Assembly (NCBI GenBank): GCA_035390885.1
Contig: DAOOUW010000033.1
Span: 1 to 22,765, forward strand
DNA: 22,765 nucleotides
Reading direction: 5' to 3'
Source: JAOAFT01 sp035390885
GTDB taxonomy: Bacteria > Bacteroidota > Ignavibacteria > UBA10030
Position numbers and translations under genes: made by a program. Under the pieces are notes generated by a model. The model saw only the letters and a program-made list of their open reading frames with translations. It did not search any database and had not been told where the DNA came from. Every line of letters starts with the position of its first letter. The first letter of the stretch is position 1. This document shows, piece after piece, positions 22,681 through 22,765 of the stretch.

Positions 22681-22765
22681 TTTCCTATGACAATTTGGCA
22701 TTTTTGAAAAATTGGATTTGCATAAACCAAATGACAAAATTTGAAAAACCAAATGACACGTTACA
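22681..22765. mobile_element. Right end of the transposable phage (transposase-binding end)
   Basis: No gene lies here. The strand ends ...ACACGTTACA, so the end read inwards is TGTAACG, the TG...CA terminal form of Mu-like elements (Mu: TGTATTG). Read on the plus strand, AAACCAAATGACA occurs at 22724-22736 and 22746-22758, 22 bases apart, and a weaker copy ends in ATGACA at 22687-22692, 44 bases before the first. An inverted, weaker CAATTTGG (22691-22698) is also seen. These fit the R1-R3 type sites. The window end itself is probably the phage terminus, but host flank cannot be checked. Confidence 0.75.

Noticed and set aside
1..22765. CRISPR arrays, tRNA or rRNA genes
   Set aside because: No regularly spaced repeat-spacer units, no cloverleaf or rRNA-like sequence was noticed; repeats present are tandem coding units or short sites.

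Overview
The window is almost entirely one transposable (Mu-like) temperate phage or prophage. It is moderately AT-rich, has strong AGGAG-type ribosome binding sites, and many genes are joined by ATGA stop/start overlaps. The markers are a DDE transposase (MuA type), an AAA+ target-selection ATPase (MuB type), Gam, GemA/gp16, a Mor/C-type activator, and a Mu-type head module: terminase pair, DUF935 portal, MuF, gpG, gpI protease/scaffold, capsid, gp36 and gp37. The last 85 bases look like the right transposon end, because the strand ends in CA-3' and carries 22-bp-spaced repeats. The left end lies before base 1. The host cannot be identified from the sequence. No host gene, tRNA or CRISPR array is visible. 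Two 100-base N runs (13918-14017 and 20180-20279) are assembly gaps of unknown true size, inside or next to the capsid gene and inside the tape-measure gene.

Layout. 1-6401 (+) is the early/middle operon: an XRE-type regulator, a CII-like regulator, transposase, MuB ATPase, small unknown proteins, Gam, a winged-helix protein, a small membrane protein, a zinc-knuckle-like protein, GemA-like gp16 and a Mor-like activator. 6391-12066 (-) is an inverted packaging and head-assembly operon, read right to left: holin-like membrane protein, coiled-coil protein, small terminase, large terminase, portal, MuF head protein carrying a C-terminal toxin-like nuclease domain, and gpG-like tail completion protein. 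12067-12195 is a divergent control region with an inverted repeat. 12196-22680 (+) holds gpI protease/scaffold, capsid, gp36, an fn3-gp37 fusion, lysozyme, a two-TM membrane protein, two paralogous tail tube-like proteins with a decayed partial copy between them, tail chaperones joined by a -1 frameshift, the tape-measure protein and one tail-tip-like protein. 22681-22765 is the right end.

How it fits together. The early operon replicates the phage by transposition (A and B with Gam) and ends with Mor, which would switch on the late genes through the divergent region at 12.1 kb. That region would drive packaging and portal genes leftward and capsid, tail and lysis genes rightward. A tape measure, tail tube proteins and frameshifted chaperones, with no recognisable sheath or baseplate genes, suggest a long non-contractile tail. 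The tail-tip module is remarkably small.

The most notable points are the MuF-nuclease fusion (candidate injected toxin) followed by three tandem hairpins, the fn3 repeats fused to a tail terminator, the -1 frameshift that recovers a second chaperone reading frame, the tube gene duplication with its remnant, and the inverted head module.
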